Below, one piece after another: positions 44,501-54,600 of a DNA stretch of 58,276 nt (position 1 is the first letter of the stretch; each line of letters opens with the position of its first letter). The translations under genes and the position numbers were made by a program. The DNA is from an uncultured Lachnospiraceae bacterium (GTDB lineage Bacteria > Bacillota > Clostridia > Lachnospirales > Lachnospiraceae), in contig CAJUJY010000015.1 in the NCBI GenBank assembly GCA_910586555.1, forward strand, positions 1 to 58,276, written 5' to 3'. The notes beneath the pieces are model-generated. The model had not been told where the DNA came from, made no database searches, and saw only the letters and a list, made by a program, of their open reading frames with translations.

Positions 44501-45496
44501 GATAAGATACATAACTGTGCAGCAGAAAATATTAAAGAACTATCAGAAGATATGACAAAAAGTTTACAAGATATGACAAGGAATACTATAACCACTATAG
44601 TTAATGATGTTACTTCTGCCATTGAAAATAAAATAATGGGGATTTTTGATTATGGTGTTGATTATGCTTCAATGGAAAAAGATGAGATACAAAAGGAAAT
44701 AAAGAATTGGACAACAGAACTTAAAACTATCCTTGGCGTGCCATATTCACAGCCTTCTTCTAAGGAAAATGTTCCGGATTATCTTTTATATAAGGTATAT
44801 AATGAGGTAATTAAAACAGAGGATTTTATTAATAAAGTAACAGATGAGATCTGGAATAATTACAGGGATGCAAAAACTTCTGAAGCAGAAAACCTTATTA
44901 AAGAACTTGAAGGAAAAGTTTATAAAATGTGTGGTATTAAAAAATCAAAAAATAAAGATGGCGAAGAAGAAATTATAGAAGTATTTGGAATTAATACAAA
45001 TGAATTTATAGAAGATGCCATAAGTTCTGTTAATGGCAAAGTACAGGGATATCTTGACAAGGGGACAGAAGCTGCTAAAGAAGAAGTAAGTAAAGTAATT
45101 TCTGGTTACAGTAACAGCCTGCAAAATTCTTTACATAAAAAACCAGCGGCAACAGGTGGTGTAAAGGGTACTTCTTCTAAATCTTTAGCTTCTTCTATAA
45201 CTATGGATTACAGTGAATACCTTACAATGTTCCTTCTGGTAACAGGGGTTAGTAAGGATAAATATAAAAACCATCTTTTAAGGGTTGCAGATTTAATCCA
45301 GATTAATACAGGAATTGCTAAGGGTGACAATAAATTTGCATTAAAAAACTGCAAAACGCACCTTAAAATCCATGCTGTTGCAAGTGGAAGTACATTTTTT
45401 GCAGGAAGTACATATTTACAGAAAACAAAAGATATTTATTTACATGAAAGTAATGGTTTATATGGCATTAATTATAATGGTGTTGATGGATATTAA
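41567..45496 (+). CDS. Giant TadG-like / DUF5702-type pilus-associated protein
   Basis: A 1309-aa protein and the largest gene in the window. It opens with NGQKGSVTIFLTMILVPMLL, a TadE/TadG-type leader and hydrophobic helix, then DYARISVAKRQVSGAGDVAL as in DUF5702 proteins of Firmicutes Tad loci. The central 500 residues are Lys/Glu-rich coiled coil. An acidic Ser/Thr linker follows (about 700-790), then a second region with short hydrophobic segments near residue 900. The C-terminus is Lys-rich but non-repetitive. I prefer ATG 41567 (GGAAGGGA seven bases upstream) to an in-frame ATG at 41531. It is probably an outside-facing minor pilin or tip/length protein. Confidence 0.78.
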   Translation: MKNIFSVGFFIKKNGQKGSVTIFLTMILVPMLLLMITLTDYARISVAKRQVSGAGDVALNAGLSYYDKRLQDMYGLFAVSKNTDDLEDNLEVYFQNTLLGEGIDTTDPFISKIVNIITGNKGSEDAYMNLINLTSREFELSGIDNANLANTALLNNQIMDYMKYRGPVVLLGGIFDKIGAFKGVNKENKAIQKKAEFEEELDKTGDKCAKAYKKIKAYNDTIQKYNFNADKITHFKEEMTELYKKIITGMFLISKNEFAEPKESKISILDYHEDYSSYTIEDLKNLLKSRLDSSGYTDKFNNHKALNAADGDFVNVAKYIYSYNDLVEYFNKNIRVPGDTFLDLLEDFEANLDKDEELSDISKEIEEYIKYTNEFGEGFEWESLKSILPKPSELVSYTNVLKDYFNNFKSYTEYNNGQMLEKIEKRAIKYYKYELEDGYEESGKEDEIKDYVKELGKKWDRYKGRHNKLKNDLDSYKGIKDRYNKNLDYFLKNKSGSLYDEAHHKRKAAINAIDNNIKEANDKKKEIDKQINEIIKAAKKAKKAVKDIIDAFGVLEGKRDSWQGQIDTLSGGSKASMQADLKSEAGNIDKKQAEKCKENLEKICKKLEDLKKDIDKFKFDKSKAEKAAKNCEGEDIDGERKPAADNYYNTVYGSLSIDTNNVPGEIDKEHDKFFGYLKKLYGENGNDSYKRNDEGEKEAEEEAKEKEETKDELLEINSSPDQPVKTQNGTSGELVKEDLTDINTSVKSTYASPVLPSVEKHTADEKPDNTNVDSGNISGSIGNAANSSILSGIMSFSEKCVEDIYLTEYVMNMFTYRTYNRNPDGSAIEDAGLKTLSNCAYTAGILKGAEAEYVLWGRDTKKKNLDATYITIFGIRFLMNTIYAFTDNEIKAETLAAATAIAGWTGFGIPIVKTALTVGLALLESKLDLDALIKGKSVSVYKDKNTWICSLSGFANQAASELINVATEKAQEAASYAIDKIHNCAAENIKELSEDMTKSLQDMTRNTITTIVNDVTSAIENKIMGIFDYGVDYASMEKDEIQKEIKNWTTELKTILGVPYSQPSSKENVPDYLLYKVYNEVIKTEDFINKVTDEIWNNYRDAKTSEAENLIKELEGKVYKMCGIKKSKNKDGEEEIIEVFGINTNEFIEDAISSVNGKVQGYLDKGTEAAKEEVSKVISGYSNSLQNSLHKKPAATGGVKGTSSKSLASSITMDYSEYLTMFLLVTGVSKDKYKNHLLRVADLIQINTGIAKGDNKFALKNCKTHLKIHAVASGSTFFAGSTYLQKTKDIYLHESNGLYGINYNGVDGY

Positions 45497-45529
45497 TATT
45501 TGTTGTAAAGCCAGGGAGGAATACTTAAA

Positions 45530-46588
45530 GTGTTAAAGCAAAGAAGAAAAATGGAAAATGGTTCAGCAACTATTGAAGCCACTATATGCCTTACATTATT
45601 TTTGTTTTTTATGCTGTTTTTTATTATGGTAGTGCAGCTTACCGTAACACAGACTATTATGCAGAACGCACTTAACCAGACTGCTAAAGAGCTGTCACAG
45701 GATTTGTATTTATATGATGCCTTCGGGCTGGTGGATTTCCGGGAATCCATTAGTGCAGAAAATGATAAGGCTGTTACAGAAACAGAAAAAGCAGAGGAAG
45801 CTGTTAGTGATGCAAAAGAAGAGCTTTCTAGTGATGCAGATATGGTTACTAATATCCAGAACGCTTTTAAGTCTGTAACTTCACTTTTTTCTGACAGTAG
45901 TGATCCAGAAGGCATAAAAGATGATTTTCTTGAAAAATTCAGCCCGGCAAATCTTAAGGCTGGAGGCAAAACAGTAATTAATGCAGCGTTAAACAGCCTT
46001 GTAAGTGCTGGTGAAAATGCAATGATACCTGTTTTATTTAAGAAATATGTATCTTCTGATGGAAAATCTGGCACAGCGGACAGTTACTTAAAAAGGCTTC
46101 ATGTTGTACAGGGGGTTAAAGGGCTTGATTTTAGTAAATCAAGTATGTTTGGCACATGGTCTTTAGAAAAAAAAGATGGAAGTAAAGAGCCTGTAGCCAC
46201 TGAAGTTGAAAAGGATATGGACAGTGAAGCAAGTTCTAGTACAGGAAAAGGGGATAAAAATACAATAAACCTGATATTAGAATATAAAGTAAAAATACTG
46301 CATCCAATAGAAGGCTGGAAATATGTAAACTGCATACAGTCTTCTGCTACACGTGTATGGACAGGTGACCATAATACAATTACAGATACAAAAGATGAAA
46401 AAGATAAAGAAGATGCAAAAGATGAAGATGAGAAAACATTTGCCTATTATACACCTAAGGGTGAAAGATACCATCCAGACCGCCATTGCATGACACTTGC
46501 CAGAAGCAAAGAAGTAAATAAAATTACAGTTAAAGCAGCAAAATCGCGTGGCCTGTCAATATGCGGGGTATGTGGTAAAAGTAAATAA
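45530..46588 (+). CDS. TadE-like protein with cysteine/histidine C-terminal module
   Basis: A 352-aa protein. The N-terminus MENGSATIEATICLTLFLFF is a pilin-like leader and helix. The middle is variable and helical. An acidic linker KDEKDKEDAKDEDE leads to a compact tail, TPKGERYHPDRHCMTLARSK ... GLSICGVCGK. The tail matches the small module ending many Clostridia surface and nuclease-like proteins, which reads 'KYH-x-x-x-C ... A-x-x-x-G-x-x-x-C-x-x-C'. The His and three Cys suggest a metal site. The start is GTG at 45530 with GGGAGGA nine bases upstream. Confidence 0.8.
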   Translation: MLKQRRKMENGSATIEATICLTLFLFFMLFFIMVVQLTVTQTIMQNALNQTAKELSQDLYLYDAFGLVDFRESISAENDKAVTETEKAEEAVSDAKEELSSDADMVTNIQNAFKSVTSLFSDSSDPEGIKDDFLEKFSPANLKAGGKTVINAALNSLVSAGENAMIPVLFKKYVSSDGKSGTADSYLKRLHVVQGVKGLDFSKSSMFGTWSLEKKDGSKEPVATEVEKDMDSEASSSTGKGDKNTINLILEYKVKILHPIEGWKYVNCIQSSATRVWTGDHNTITDTKDEKDKEDAKDEDEKTFAYYTPKGERYHPDRHCMTLARSKEVNKITVKAAKSRGLSICGVCGKSK

Positions 46589-46622
46589 AAACCAGACTAA
46601 TTAGTAAAGGGGATTTACAGAT

Positions 46623-47279
46623 TTGCTGTTAATATATTGCGTAATTATGGCAGTAATTAGTTTTACCTGCCTTCTTATATACCAGGCTTATTACTGTAGT
46701 GGTGCAGATAATATACAATGTGTAGTAAAACCTGCATTGCAGGTAAATGTTAAAAAAATAATGGCATGCTTGTTTTATATTGTAATGGCAGTTTCTTTTT
46801 ATATATACACAGAAGCAGAAAAACAAATGCCTGCAAAGGTTTTTAAATACCTTTTAATGCTTTTTATACTTGCTGCAACCGCATGGATTGACTTAAAGAC
46901 CAGGAAAATTCCTAATATGCTTGTTTTACTGCTTATATGTATAAGGTTTATATTTTTTATATATGAAACTTTAAAAGAACCAGATTATGCCAGGTTTAAT
47001 ATTATACAGATGGCTTTTGGTGCCATTCTATGCCTTATGTTACTGCTTATATGCAGGCTTTTAGCCCGTAACAGCATAGGCATGGGGGATATTAAGCTTT
47101 TTTCAGTACTTGGGCTTTATTTTGGATATGATGTAATGCATGTAATGTTTTTTTCATTCCTTTGTACTGCCATATATAGTATTTACCTGCTGGCATTTAA
47201 AAAGATGAAGAAAAAGGACAGTGTTCCAATGGGGCCTTTTATATTTCTTGGAACAGTCCTGTCTATTATTATAATTTAG
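46623..47279 (+). CDS. Type IV prepilin peptidase (A24, TadV/CpaA)
   Basis: A 218-aa membrane aspartyl protease that cleaves the Flp and TadE leaders. The two catalytic Asp are Asp90 in WIDLKTRKIPN and Asp156 in GMGDIKLF. About six helices are seen. There is no methylase domain, as usual for TadV. The start is TTG at 46623 with AAAGGGGA about ten bases upstream. It lies inside the Tad operon, 16 bases before the WG-repeat gene. Confidence 0.9.
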   Translation: MLLIYCVIMAVISFTCLLIYQAYYCSGADNIQCVVKPALQVNVKKIMACLFYIVMAVSFYIYTEAEKQMPAKVFKYLLMLFILAATAWIDLKTRKIPNMLVLLLICIRFIFFIYETLKEPDYARFNIIQMAFGAILCLMLLLICRLLARNSIGMGDIKLFSVLGLYFGYDVMHVMFFSFLCTAIYSIYLLAFKKMKKKDSVPMGPFIFLGTVLSIIII

Positions 47280-47295
47280 ACGGAGGATATATAAG

Positions 47296-48654
47296 ATGAA
47301 ACATATAATTGCTATTGCAATGTCAGGAATGTTGGTAATTTTATGTGTACTGCTTGTAACAGAATTAAAAAATGTTACAAATGAATATGAAACATATATT
47401 AAACAGGCAGAACAGGAAGAAGAAAAGGGGCTTTATATTAATGCAATTAATTATTACCAGTCTGCACTAGAAGTATATGATAAAGACATTAAAATTAAAT
47501 ACCAGATTGTTAAAGATTATAAAGATATGGGAAATACAAATAGCTGGCTTGAAGCCATACTTTCTTTTATAGAAAATTATCCAAAAGAAGATAAAAATAA
47601 ATTTCTTATAGAAGCATATAAAGAAGTGCTTGATTATTATTACACACAGCAGGATTATGACGGATTAGTGCCTGTGCTTTTAGAACTCCGCGGCGGCTTG
47701 CTTGCAGAAAGTGATGAAGAGTTAAATAAAAAAATAGAAAAATACTATGATGAAGTTGCATCTGTATATACAGTTACAAAATGTGGTGCAGACAGCATAT
47801 CAGATTTTTACAACGGGTATGCCAGAATGTCTAAAAATAATAATAAAGACTGGTATCTGGCAGCGCCTGACGGAAGCCTTTATACAGATAAAGCATATGA
47901 AGAAATTTATATTCTTGATAATGTTTTAGGATATTTTCTTGTTAAAGAAGGTGGTGTATATAAAGTTTATACATCAGGAGGCTATCTTAAAGAAATAGAC
48001 CAGGGTAGTATTACGGATATAAGGTATTATAACAGTTCATATATAACAGGGAAAAAAGATGGTAAGTTCCGTATGTATAATATTGATTTTACAGATGCAG
48101 GGTTTGGCGGATGGGATGATTTTTACCTTATAGCGCCTGGAATTGCGTGTGTAACAGAAGAAGGCAGGCAAGGGGTGCTTGTTGGAAGTAAAATACTTGA
48201 AACTAGTGAAGAGAAATGGGACAAAGTAATATATCCAGAAAGGGGCATAAAGGAAAATGGAAACCAGGTTTTTACTGGAAATGAAGGAAATTATAACCTT
48301 ATAAATATTGATACAGATAACCTGGAATACACTGTAATTGCAAAAGGGTTTGAAGATGCAGATGCATTTTGTACTACAGAACCTGCTGCCGTTAAAAAAG
48401 ATGGCAAATGGGGGTTTATATCCCAGTCAGGTGAAATGGTTATAGAACCTGTATATGAAGAAGCAAAAAGTTTTTCATATGGATATGCACCTGTAAAAAT
48501 ATCTGGCAAATGGACACTTATAGACATTAATGGAAAAGAGGTTTTAAAAGCAGAGTTTGCAGATATGGGTTCACCAGCAGAAAACGGTACAGTACCTGTA
48601 TCATTTGATGGGAAGACATGGGACTTAATATCATTGTTTATTAAGAATTATTAG
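47296..48654 (+). CDS. Membrane-anchored WG-repeat protein with TPR-like helices
   Basis: A 452-aa protein of unknown role. It has an N-terminal signal anchor (about 4-22), a helical TPR-like stretch with KGLYINAINYYQSALEVYDK (about 40-145), then beta-rich WG repeats; the clearest is KWGFISQSGEMVIEPVYEEA followed by a second KWTLIDINGKEVLKAEF. WG repeats often mediate protein contacts at the envelope. It lies between the prepilin peptidase and the kinase. It may be the sensor or scaffold that couples the pilus to the kinase; this is inference from position. Confidence 0.8.
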   Translation: MKHIIAIAMSGMLVILCVLLVTELKNVTNEYETYIKQAEQEEEKGLYINAINYYQSALEVYDKDIKIKYQIVKDYKDMGNTNSWLEAILSFIENYPKEDKNKFLIEAYKEVLDYYYTQQDYDGLVPVLLELRGGLLAESDEELNKKIEKYYDEVASVYTVTKCGADSISDFYNGYARMSKNNNKDWYLAAPDGSLYTDKAYEEIYILDNVLGYFLVKEGGVYKVYTSGGYLKEIDQGSITDIRYYNSSYITGKKDGKFRMYNIDFTDAGFGGWDDFYLIAPGIACVTEEGRQGVLVGSKILETSEEKWDKVIYPERGIKENGNQVFTGNEGNYNLINIDTDNLEYTVIAKGFEDADAFCTTEPAAVKKDGKWGFISQSGEMVIEPVYEEAKSFSYGYAPVKISGKWTLIDINGKEVLKAEFADMGSPAENGTVPVSFDGKTWDLISLFIKNY

Positions 48655-48665
48655 GGGATATCCAT

Positions 48666-50786
48666 ATGGACATAAATTTATACAGAAAGTATGAACCTTT
48701 TTTTGGTACATGGTATTTTGACGGGGAGGACTGCATACTTGGTTCAGGAAGTTTTGCAAGTGTATTCCGGATAATAAGGCATGATGCTAGTGTAAAACCA
48801 TGTGCACTAAAAATACTTACTATTCCAAAATCAGAAACAGAAATTAATATGCACCGTTCAGAGGGAATGGATGATGCCGGTATACAAAGGTATTACCATC
48901 ATATGGCTGATGACATAAAAAAGGAATACGAACTTATGTCAGAACTTAAAGGGTGTAATAATATTGTAAGCTGTGAGGATTTTATGGCTTTCAGGCATGA
49001 AGACGGTTTTGGGTTTGATATTGTTATACGTATGGAATTTTTAGAACCGCTGGTAACTTTTGAACTGGAAAATAATATAGATAACCTGGTTGTAATAAAA
49101 CTTGGAATTGATATGTGTAATGCGCTTGAAAGGTGCAGTATTAAAAATATAATCCACAGGGATATTAAACCTGACAATATTTTTATATCATCAATGGGTG
49201 ATTTTAAGCTTGGTGATTTTGGAATTGCGCGTACTATGGACAATACAGTTATGATGATGTCAAGGAAAGGCACGCCAAACTATATGGCACCTGAAGTATA
49301 TTTTTCAAAACCATATGATAACACAGCAGATATTTATTCCCTTGGCATAGTGCTTTACAGAATGTTAAATAATATGCGTATTCCTTTTTTGCCGCTTGAT
49401 GCAAAAGAGTTAAGCTCATCTGACAGGGAAAATGCTTTTAAAAGGCGTATTATTAATGGTGAAATGCTGCCAAGGCCCTGTTATGGTGATGAAGCTTTAA
49501 AAAGCATTGTATTAAAAGCATGTGCTTATAATAAGAATGACCGTTACCAGCACCCGGAGGAAATGCGCAGACACCTTGAAATGGTAAGGGATGCACTTTT
49601 GCAGGGAGAAAGTGTTCCAGATGAATTTGCTGCTGCCCTTGATTCTACAATAGCAATAAGTATTACAGATAATACAGGATTTATAACACAGGATAAAGTA
49701 AATCCAGAAAATACAAATATTAAAAATAATTTTTTACAGCCAGGCAAATTAAAATTTGTACTGGCAGGCATGGCACTTCTGGCATTATTTATATCTGTGG
49801 TATTTTTCTGGCAGGCCAGAGGCAGGAATACAGAGGAAGCAGAAAATATAAGCAGTACAAGTAACATAAAAAATATTGTGCAGGAAAAAACATCTTTGCC
49901 AGAAGAAACACCAAGGGATAAACGGCTTGATATAACAGAACTTGACGCTAAAAAAGATAAAATAAATAATTTAAAAGAGCTGGAATATTATAAAAACCTT
50001 AAAGTTTTATCCTTAAAGGATTACGGGTTAAAAGATACCAGCAAGTTACAGGAATTAAAAGGGCTTGTTTATTTAGATCTTAGTGGCAATAAAAACCTTG
50101 GGGATTTAACAGGAATTAAAGAAATGGGGTTATTAACAAGCCTGGATTTAAGGGAAACGGCAGTTAGTGATATAGAAGTAATAAGCTCTTTAAAATCACT
50201 TAAATATATTGATATAAGTTATACATTAATTGAAGATGCCAGCCCTTTAAAGGAATGTACAAAGCTTGAAGTACTTTATGCAGGATATAATAATGAGAAT
50301 TTTGCAGACAGCAGCATTATGGAAGTGGCAGCAAGCCTTAAAAATTTAAAAGAACTTGATCTTACAGGCAATACCGCTATAACAGGCGGAATGGATAACC
50401 TGGAAAAACTAAAAGGACTTGTTTGTTTAAAATTAGGAGGGACTTTTATTAATAATAAGCAATGTAAATATTTAGAAGGGTTAAAATCACTTGAGGTTCT
50501 AAGCCTCCAGTCCAATATTAATATAACAGATTTTAAATCCATAAAAAAGCTTGAAAATCTTAAAGAGCTGGATTTATCTGCAACAGGTATTACAGATATA
50601 AAAGGAATTGAAAAATTAAAGAATTTAAAAAAACTGGATTTATCACTAACATTTATAGAAGATATATCAATGCTTTATAAATTAAAAAACCTAAAACATT
50701 TAGTACTTGCAGGAAGTGAAAGCATAAATAAACAGGCAAAGGCTTTAAAAAAGTCCATGCCAGGCTGTGAAATTGAAATACAATAG
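48666..50786 (+). CDS. Transmembrane Ser/Thr kinase with extracellular leucine-rich repeats
   Basis: A 706-aa Hanks-type kinase. Motifs are GSGSFASV (26-33), the Lys in CALKIL (49), HRDIKPDN (164-171), DFG (184-186) and GTPNYMAPEV (202-211), all intact. After the kinase domain one membrane helix (about 368-387) leads to about 300 outside residues of leucine-rich repeats (LKNLKELDLSATGITDI pattern, about ten repeats). Most Firmicutes PrkC kinases carry PASTA modules there; LRRs suggest protein binding, perhaps of the pilus or a host ligand. The next gene, a PP2C, has its binding site overlapping this stop codon, so the two are coupled. Confidence 0.9.
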   Translation: MDINLYRKYEPFFGTWYFDGEDCILGSGSFASVFRIIRHDASVKPCALKILTIPKSETEINMHRSEGMDDAGIQRYYHHMADDIKKEYELMSELKGCNNIVSCEDFMAFRHEDGFGFDIVIRMEFLEPLVTFELENNIDNLVVIKLGIDMCNALERCSIKNIIHRDIKPDNIFISSMGDFKLGDFGIARTMDNTVMMMSRKGTPNYMAPEVYFSKPYDNTADIYSLGIVLYRMLNNMRIPFLPLDAKELSSSDRENAFKRRIINGEMLPRPCYGDEALKSIVLKACAYNKNDRYQHPEEMRRHLEMVRDALLQGESVPDEFAAALDSTIAISITDNTGFITQDKVNPENTNIKNNFLQPGKLKFVLAGMALLALFISVVFFWQARGRNTEEAENISSTSNIKNIVQEKTSLPEETPRDKRLDITELDAKKDKINNLKELEYYKNLKVLSLKDYGLKDTSKLQELKGLVYLDLSGNKNLGDLTGIKEMGLLTSLDLRETAVSDIEVISSLKSLKYIDISYTLIEDASPLKECTKLEVLYAGYNNENFADSSIMEVAASLKNLKELDLTGNTAITGGMDNLEKLKGLVCLKLGGTFINNKQCKYLEGLKSLEVLSLQSNINITDFKSIKKLENLKELDLSATGITDIKGIEKLKNLKKLDLSLTFIEDISMLYKLKNLKHLVLAGSESINKQAKALKKSMPGCEIEIQ

Positions 50787-50796
50787 GAGGTATAAC

Positions 50797-51606
50797 ATGT
50801 TAATTGAAGGTTCGGTTATATCGGATATTGGAAGGATAAGGCAAAATAATGAAGATAATTTCTTTTTAAATGGCCTGTACAGAAAAGATATTAACAACAG
50901 ACTGTTTACAAGTACAGAGATTGCAGATTGCAGGCAGGCCGTTTATGCAGTATGTGATGGAATGGGCGGTGAAGAATATGGTGAAATTGCTTCGCTTTGT
51001 GCTGCAAGTGCATTAAAAATACTTAAAAACGCTCCGTTTACAGAAGAATTGCTGGATAAATATATTAAAAATGTGCAGTCAGATATAATTAATAAAAGCC
51101 ATAATCTTTTATCAGAAAGTATGGGTTCTACACTTGCACTTCTTTATATTAAAGATAATACGGGCTATGCACTGAACCTTGGTGACAGCCGCATATATCT
51201 CTACAGGCGCGGGAAGTTAAAACAGCTTACAAAAGACCATACACAGGCAAGCCTTCTTATAGACAGCGGGATTTTAACAGCAGACGAAGCAAGACAGCAT
51301 ATAAGCAGCCATATGCTTACACGTTATCTGGGAACTGGAAGCAATATTACTGCTAAAGATATATACAAAGCGGAAAATATAAAATTATATAAAGACGATA
51401 TATTTTTACTTTGTTCAGATGGCCTTACAGACATGCTGCCAGATAATGAAATAGAGCAAAGCCTTTTTAAAACATATAAAAATGGCACGGGCTTTATAGT
51501 ACAAAATCTTTGTACTAAAGCACTTGAAGCTGGCGGCAGGGACAATATTACATGTATTGCCGTAAAAATGGTTAAAAAAGGCAGGTTTTTAAGCTTAAAT
51601 AAATGA
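50797..51606 (+). CDS. PP2C-type Ser/Thr protein phosphatase (second copy)
   Basis: A 269-aa phosphatase with intact motifs: GRIRQNNEDNFFLNG, AVCDGMGGEEYGE, GDSRIYLYRRG, LTKDHTQASLL, LCSDGLTDML and GGRDNITCIAVK. It is closer to the PrpC consensus than the first copy. The start is ATG at 50797 with AGGAGG (50785-50790) overlapping the kinase stop, so it is the kinase's natural antagonist. Two phosphatases for one kinase in one locus suggests separate targets or timing. Confidence 0.93.
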   Translation: MLIEGSVISDIGRIRQNNEDNFFLNGLYRKDINNRLFTSTEIADCRQAVYAVCDGMGGEEYGEIASLCAASALKILKNAPFTEELLDKYIKNVQSDIINKSHNLLSESMGSTLALLYIKDNTGYALNLGDSRIYLYRRGKLKQLTKDHTQASLLIDSGILTADEARQHISSHMLTRYLGTGSNITAKDIYKAENIKLYKDDIFLLCSDGLTDMLPDNEIEQSLFKTYKNGTGFIVQNLCTKALEAGGRDNITCIAVKMVKKGRFLSLNK

Positions 51607-51619
51607 AAGGGGATAAATA

Positions 51620-54600
51620 ATGAAAGCAGGGACTAAAAAAATATTAGCAGTAATGCTTGTTTTATTACTGTGTTTAACACAGTTGTATAATGGGGCATTT
51701 GCAAATGGAAATATTATTGCAAGTGCAAGCGGGCTGCCAGAAGCTGTATGTATTTACCAGTTTAATAATTCACAGGGTACATCAGAAACTGTGGTACGGT
51801 ACAATGATACTGCTGAAGGAAGCAATAGCGGCACTTTGCCAGTTACAGATACTAAATTTAATGTTAAATATGCAGATGGGATAAATGGAAAAGGAATTTA
51901 TTTTGATGGTACATATGGAATTAAACTTTATCCTGGTATTGAAAGTCCTGCATATTCAATATCTTTATGGGTAAAACCAGAAGAAGAGAGGCCTTATTCA
52001 AATATTTTGTATGCAGGCACAGGGCTTTTTACAGATAATGAAAAAAGTTTTAATATAACTTCTGATGATATGGCATCACCTGCCATTATTTCGTCCTCCG
52101 CAGAGGGAGGTTATTATATAGGAAACGGGAAGGCTGTAAAAACAGGCATATGGAGCAATATATGTATTTCTGTAAAAGATGGCATTGCAAATATATATAT
52201 TAATGGAAAATTACATGTAACAGGAAATGTGCCAGATGGGATTTGTAATAAAGATACATCTTATTACCTGGGGCTTGACTGCTATAATATACCGTTTAAA
52301 GGCTGTATAGATAATGTTGCATTTTATGGCACAAGCCTTTCAGAAAGCCAGGCAGAGAGCATTTATAATACTGGAAAAAATACCAATGCGGAAGGCAATG
52401 TAACAGGAATAAACCTTAGTGAAAGTTCTCTTAATTTAAATGGTTATGGTGATAAAAAAGCTGTTTATGCTAATATATTTCCTGGTAATGCAAGTAACCA
52501 GAATGTAACCTGGAGTTCTTCAGACAGCAGTATAGCGTCAGTTAATAATGGCGTAGTTACAGCCTTAAAAAATGGGAGTACTGATATAACAGCCGTAACA
52601 GAAGATGGCGGTTATAAATCTGTATGTAAAGTTACAGTAAGAGGAGTAAAAGAACTTGAAGGAATATCTTTAGATAAAACTTCCATAACACTTGAAGGTG
52701 ATGAAAGCAGCAGTATCCTTTCTGTTAGTGCAGTCCCAGAGGAGGCACATATTCCAGGCATTATATGGTTTTCTTCTGATGAAAATATTGTAACCATAGA
52801 TAAAACTGGAAATATATTTCCAGTTGCAAATGGAGGTGCAGACATCAAAGCCCAGACAGAAGATGGTGCATTTACAGCAGTCTGCCATGTAACAGTGCAA
52901 GGAGTTTCTAAAGAAGTTACAGTTGCATCTGTGGAATTTACAAAAGAACTTATTGTACTGGACAATAAAAATAAAAAACACCAGCTTGTAACTGTTGTTA
53001 AACCGGCAAGTGCTGCTAATAAGGATTGTGTATATTATTCAGAAGATAATAGTATAGCTGTAGTTGATGATAAAGGAATGGTTAAAGCAGTAGGAAATGG
53101 AAGTACAAATATATGTGTTATAAGCAATGACGGGCGCCATACTGCAAGCTGCAAAGTCCAGGTTTCTGGATTTAAGGATAATACAGTTAAAAGTTTAACA
53201 CTTGACAAAGAAACTATTAGAATTGCAAGAGGGGAAACAGGATATCTTTATGTAAACACTACACCTGTTACATCAGATGAAGTACTGGACTGGAAAAGCA
53301 ATAACCCTGATGCCGTAGAAGTAGTTGCTGATGAATATGGAAGGTCTGCGGAAGTAATTGTATATGAAGATGCAGTTATGGGAAGTACAGCTATGGTTAC
53401 TGTTTCATCAGAAACAGGGGCAAGTGCAGAATGTTTTGTAGAAGTTACGGAATATGGTGTTAAAAAAATTGATATAGGACATAAAAACTTGTATATGCTT
53501 CCAGGTGAAAGTTATGAGATGGAAGCAGATATAGTTCCAAGGGAAGCAGAAAACTCTGAATTAATATGGACTTCAAGCAACAAAGACGTTGCAGTAGTGG
53601 ATACAAAAGGTGTAATTAAAGTCCAGAAAAAAGCAAAAGCTGGCTCCAAAGCAATTATTACATCAAGCAATCTTGCACATACAAAAGAATCAGCCTGTAA
53701 AATAATAGTAAAATCAAAAAAGGTTAAGATTAAAAAGTTAAGTGCTAAAAAGAAAAATATTTCCCTTTATCCGGGACAAAAAACGGATATGGCAGTAAAA
53801 TACCTGCCTTTAAATGCTACAGATGTAAAACTGTCATATAAAAGTAAAAACCCTGGCATTGTAAAAATAAGTAAAGGTGGGAAAATATCTGTGCCAAAGG
53901 ATTATAAAGGGACAGCGGAGGTAAAAATAACTGCCAGGTCTAAAAATGGTAAAAAGGTTTCATCTACTGTAAAAGTAAAACAGAAAAAAGTGAAAATTAA
54001 GAAACTTTCTATATCAAAACAAGTACTTGATTTATATGAAGGAAACAAGACAACACTTTATGTTAATTATAAGCCATTAAATGCCACACAGTCCAATATA
54101 AAATGGACAAGCTCAAATAAAAGTGCAGTAAAAGTAAAGGGAAATGGCAGCCGTGCAACTATAAGCACAGGAAGTATTTCTTCCAGGAAGACGGCTACAA
54201 TAAAGGCAAGAGATATAAACGGAGCTACAGCTTTATGCAAAGTATCAGTTTATCCAAAAGCAGGTACAGAAAGTAATAACCCTGGCGGAAGCAGCAATAG
54301 TAATAATCCTGGCGGAAACAGTAATCCTGGAAGCAGCAGCCCTTCCAGTACCCCGGATAATAAACCTTCTGGTAATAACAAACCTTCTGCACAGAAAATA
54401 AGAAAACTTTCATTTGGAAGCAATTATATATTTATAAAACGTGGCAAAGGCCAGAACCTGAAAACATTACTTACAATATCACCAGCAGGCGCTAAAGATG
54501 ACCTTGCCTGGAAATGCAGTAACAGATATGCTTCAATAAACCAGAATGGATATATAACAATTTCGGGCAAAGCACAAAAAAATACAAATATATCTGTATT

